A DNA stretch of 64,000 nt from Tragulus kanchil (lineage: Eukaryota > Chordata > Mammalia > Artiodactyla > Tragulidae): assembly GCA_022376925.1 (NCBI GenBank), contig JAIOJX010000026.1:252585330-252649329 (forward strand). Reading direction: 5' to 3'. This document shows positions 61,065 to 64,000 of this stretch, one piece after another; position 1 is the stretch's first letter, and each line of letters opens with the position of its first letter. The position numbers were made by a program, and so were the translations under genes. Under the pieces are notes generated by a model. The model did no database searches and had not been told where the DNA came from. It saw nothing but the letters and a program-made list of their open reading frames with translations.

Positions 61065-61216
61065 GGACTTCTCTGGTGGTCCAGTGGCTAAGACTCCAGG
61101 TTCCCAATGCAGGGGGCCTGGGTTTGATCCCTGGTCAGGGAGCTAGATCCCACATACTGCAACTAAGACCCAGCACAGCCAAATACACACACACACACAC
61201 ACACATGTATATATAT
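61065..61216 (+). mobile_element. Short CHR-2 SINE, duplicate copy
   Basis: Second copy of the element at 60027-60178, in D19. Confidence 0.94.
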
Positions 61217-61529
61217 AAAGTGGGCATGGCTGTGTTCCATGAAAACTTTATATACCAAAACGGGTGAAAGCTAAGATTTAGCCCACTGGTCATAGTTTCT
61301 GCATTTCTGCTGTATATAGCTTTGACAGGTACTGTGGGAAAATGTAGAGGAAGCAAGATGTAGAAGTTCTAGGAGAAATGGAAAAGGGGCCTCAATGATA
61401 AGCCATGTGAGCTTAGATTTTTTTAAAAGTGAAGGAATAAGGCATGTAAACATATGGGGGAAGGCTTCCCAGGTAGAGGAGAAAAGATTTACAAATATCC
61501 TATAGTAAGATTTACTTAGTTTGTTTTGT

Positions 61530-61910
61530 TGTTGTTCAGTGCCATTGTTCAGTCCCTAAATCACTTGGAACTCTATATGATTCCATGGACTATAATGTAC
61601 ACCAGGCTCCTCTGTTTCCCACTGTCTCCCAGAGTTCGCTGAAATTCATGTCACTGAGTTGGGGAGGCTATCTAACCACCTCATCCTTTGTCACCCCCTT
61701 CTCCTATTGCCTTCAATCTTTCCCAGCTTCAGAGTCTTTCCCAACGAGTTGGTCCTTTCCATCAGGTGGTCAAAGTATTGGAGCTTCAGCTTTTGCAACA
61801 GTCCTTCCAATGAATATTCAAGGTTGATTTCCTTTAGGAGTGACTGCTTTGATCTCCTTCCAGTTCAGGGGACTCTCAAGAGTCTTCTCCAGAATCACAG
61901 TTCAACGAAT
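61530..61910 (-). mobile_element. BovB LINE 3' end, duplicate copy
   Basis: Second copy of the fragment at 60492-60872, in D19. Confidence 0.92.
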
Positions 61911-62019
61911 GGTAAATAGGTTGACGTGGTCAAGAAGAGCATCAAGACATAAAGGCCAAGAGAGTGCCACAAATGGTGTCATATTTTGCGGGACTTTTGA
62001 AGTCATTATACAAAATATT

Positions 62020-62640
62020 GATTTTTTTTTTACCCTGAGTAGGAAACCACTGTGTAGTTTTGAGCAATGAAATAGCATAGTCTGACATATCTTTGTAAAA
62101 GTTCTCTCTGGCTTTAGTATTAGAACAGACTGTAGTGAAACAAGAATGGAAGTTAGACTTTATAGGAGAGGTTGCTAAAAATTCCAAGCAAAGGATTATC
62201 ATAACAAGCTTTAGAACTGCTGGCTGTGATTGAAATAGGAGCAAGTGGTCAGATTCCTTACAGATGTTGAAGCTAGAGGGAAAGGACTTTTTGATGGATT
62301 TGGTATGTGCTATAAAAGAAAGATTTCCAGTGAATGATGACCCCACAGATTCTGTCCTCTGGAACTAGAAAGAAGAAGTCAGAATTTGTGTACATAGACT
62401 GCAGAAGAGCTGCTTTGGGTAATTACAGTTTGGTGTGGTATAAATCAGTAGGTTTATTTAGTGCTGTTAATTTGACTAAATATCCAGTGGAGATGTTGAG
62501 TACAAAGATGGTTACGTAAGTCCAAGGAAAGGTCCTAGCTGGAGATACAAACTTGGGAGATACATGCTTCTAGTATTTACAATATGAAATGGAGACATGA
62601 TCAAGGAGTGACTGCATGCAGACTAAGTTCTGTGATACTG
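62020..62640 (+). repeat. Ancient interspersed repeat, right part
   Basis: 'aacagactgtagtgaaacaa', 'ggagcaagtggtcagattcc' and 'tggagatgttgagtacaaag' fit the same ancient repeat as 59690-59890. Highly diverged. A 134-residue minus-strand frame across 61942-62346 is not supported as coding. Confidence 0.4.
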
Positions 62641-62670
62641 CAATGCTTAGAAATTGGAGATATGAGGGAA

Positions 62671-62689
62671 AAAAAAAAAAAAAAAAAAC
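62671..62689. repeat. Poly(A) run
   Basis: About 19 A residues. It could be an old retroposon tail, but no element is recognisable upstream. Confidence 0.7.
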
Positions 62690-62769
62690 AGGAAAATAAC
62701 TTAAGGAGTGGCAAGTGAAACAAGTGTATCTTTCATTTATCTTTCAGGGTACATTTTCAACAGCAGAGT

Positions 62770-63079
62770 TTATTTTTCATCTTGAAAAAACCTAATGTAT
62801 CAATTTTTACTTTTATAGATACAACTGTTAAATCAGTAGAAAATCATAAAGATTTTCTCCTTTCCTCATGTTTTCTTCTAGAAGTTTTATACTTGAGGTT
62901 TCATTCACATTTAGGTCTATGATCCATTTTTAGCTACTTTTAACATATCATGCAAAGTATAGATGAAAATCCATTTTTGGCATATGGATATCCAATTTTC
63001 CCAGCTCTACCTACTGAAAAAATAAGCCATTAAGTTGACTTTGTAGCTTTATCAAAAATCACTTGTCTTTCAACTTTTA
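62770..63079 (-). mobile_element. L1 ORF2 3' fragment, minus orientation
   Basis: The complement carries L1 ORF2 3' phrases, such as the reverse of 'cttctagaagttttatactt' and 'ggatatccaattttcccagc'. Decayed. Split by the SINE at 63080. Confidence 0.7.
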
Positions 63080-63355
63080 ATGCTTTCTTTTTTTTTTTTT
63101 AATTTAGGCCTCTTTTATTAATTTATTTATTTAATTTATCTTTATTCTTTGGCCTGTGTGGGCCTCCCACTGCAGTGGCCTCTCTCATTGAAGAGCACTG
63201 GCTCTGGGCACAAGTGCTCCAGAGTGCTGGCTCATAATAGGACACACTGGTCCAGCTGCCCTGCCGTACATGGTCTCTTCCCGGGGCAGGGATCAAACCG
63301 GAGCCCCTTGCATTGCAAGGCAGACTCTTTACCCACTGGATCACCAGGGAAGTCT
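63080..63355 (-). mobile_element. CHR-like SINE, minus orientation, no C-rich body
   Basis: Reverse complement of the standard head at 63335-63355 and body ('ctttggcctgtgtgggcctc'). Long target-site duplication TGTCTTTcAACTTTTA / TGTCTTTtAACTTTTA at 63064-63079 and 63356-63371 (one mismatch). Confidence 0.93.
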
Positions 63356-63371
63356 GTCTTTTAACTTTTAT

Positions 63372-63912
63372 ATATCTACTATATCTAGAAAAAAACCTTC
63401 ACTTTCACATTTGAAAAATTTTTGCTGGGTAAAGGATTCTAGATTACAAGTATTTTCTTTAGCTATTTTAAAGATGTTGGGCTATAGTCTTCTTTACATT
63501 GTTTCTAATGATACCTGCTTAAATTTTGATAGTTGTTGCTCTGTGTCTCTTTTCCTCAAACTGCTTGAAAGATTTTCTATTTATCACTGTCTGGAACAAT
63601 TTCATGATGATGTACTTTGTCATGTTTTAGATGTTTATTATTATGACTATTACCTCCACTGCCCGGCATGTGGGAACTCAATTCCTGGACAAAGGATTGA
63701 ACTTGTACCGCTGAAGCAGAAACACAGAATCCCTAACCACTGGACCACCAGGGAAGTCCCTAGATGTTTTTTATTATTGAAATATAAATTCACTTACAAG
63801 AAATTTCACCCTTTTACAGCATGTAACCCCATGTTTTTTAGTATATTCACAAGTTTGTGCAATCATCACTACTGTCGAATTCCAGATTTTCATCACCTTA
63901 AAAAGACATTCT
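63372..63912 (-). mobile_element. L1-derived fragments, minus orientation, split by a SINE
   Basis: 'tttttgctgggtaaaggatt' and, after the SINE, 'aatttcacccttttacagca' with 'gtttgtgcaatcatcactac' recall antisense L1 sequence. Assignment rests on remembered phrases. A 223-residue plus-strand frame (63270-63941) runs through two SINEs and L1 and is not a gene. Confidence 0.5.
63637..63760 (-). mobile_element. Short CHR-2 SINE, minus orientation
   Basis: 'gcatgtgggaactcaattcc' and 'ccactggaccaccagggaag'. Target-site duplication TAGATGTTT at 63628-63636 and 63761-63769. Confidence 0.9.
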
Positions 63913-64000
63913 GGGGCTTCCCCTGGTGGTCCAGTGGGTAAGGACACTGCCTTGCAGTGCAAGGGGCGCCGGTTCGAGCCCTGGCCTGGGAAGATCCCAT
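63913..64000 (+). mobile_element. CHR-like SINE, cut by window end
   Basis: 'ggggcttcccctggtggtcc', A box, B box (GGTTCGAGCCC) and the start of the body, with the rest beyond the window. Confidence 0.92.

Larger units (their letters stand above)
59906..61988 (+). repeat. Near-perfect tandem duplication D19 (offset 1038)
   Basis: Bases 59906-60943 recur at 60944-61988. It contains a CHR-2 SINE with a CA tail and a BovB 3' end. The join runs 'ggtgtcatattttgggcatt'. The CA tract has the same length in both copies. Confidence 0.92.

Noticed and set aside
1708..61988. The duplications as a new biological amplification system
   Set aside because: Uniform unit size irrespective of content, noisy seams and homopolymer differences are better explained by assembly. 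I kept it as a finding because reads could still prove otherwise.
63270..63941. 223-residue open frame, longest in the window
   Set aside because: It runs through an antisense CHR-like SINE, L1-derived sequence and a second SINE. The peptide is translated repeat sequence with no domain.

Overview
This is nuclear DNA of a ruminant mammal. The evidence is the set of transposable elements: tRNA-derived CHR-type SINEs, Bov-tA SINEs, the 3' end of a BovB (RTE-class) LINE, and several L1 fragments. Bov-tA together with BovB is diagnostic for Ruminantia. The species cannot be read from the sequence. The most abundant SINE here is a roughly 330-bp CHR-like form whose C-rich 3' body I do not recall from cattle, so a lineage other than cattle is possible. 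No protein-coding exon, rRNA, functional tRNA or other RNA gene can be supported. Nearly all open frames lie inside SINEs or are short chance frames.

Layout. 1-15 kb is SINE- and L1-rich. 15-22 kb is AT-rich with one CHR SINE. About 22-45 kb contains no recognisable Bov-tA or CHR SINE. In the middle of that desert lies a CpG island (about 34.6-36.7 kb) with GC boxes and full cAMP-response-element palindromes at 34218 and 37032. It looks like a promoter. Candidate splice donors point both ways (minus strand at 36721, plus strand at 36871), so the direction of transcription is unresolved and the gene is not identified. 45-64 kb is SINE-rich again, with an old L1, nested SINE insertions, a BovB 3' end and antisense L1 pieces.

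The dominant oddity is structural. At 19 places a stretch of about 1.04-1.18 kb is immediately followed by a near-identical second copy. Copies differ mostly in homopolymer lengths plus a few substitutions. The short seams between copies read like error-rich versions of the flanking sequence. Neighbouring duplications often overlap by tens to about 240 bases, so some short stretches occur three times. The simplest reading is an assembly or gap-filling error in which flanks of about 1.1 kb were not trimmed. The true locus would then be about 43 kb rather than 64 kb. Feature counts, including duplicated SINEs and the duplicated promoter, should be collapsed accordingly.

There are no interacting genes to describe. 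The functional core, if any, is the CpG-island promoter and the SINE-poor sequence around it.
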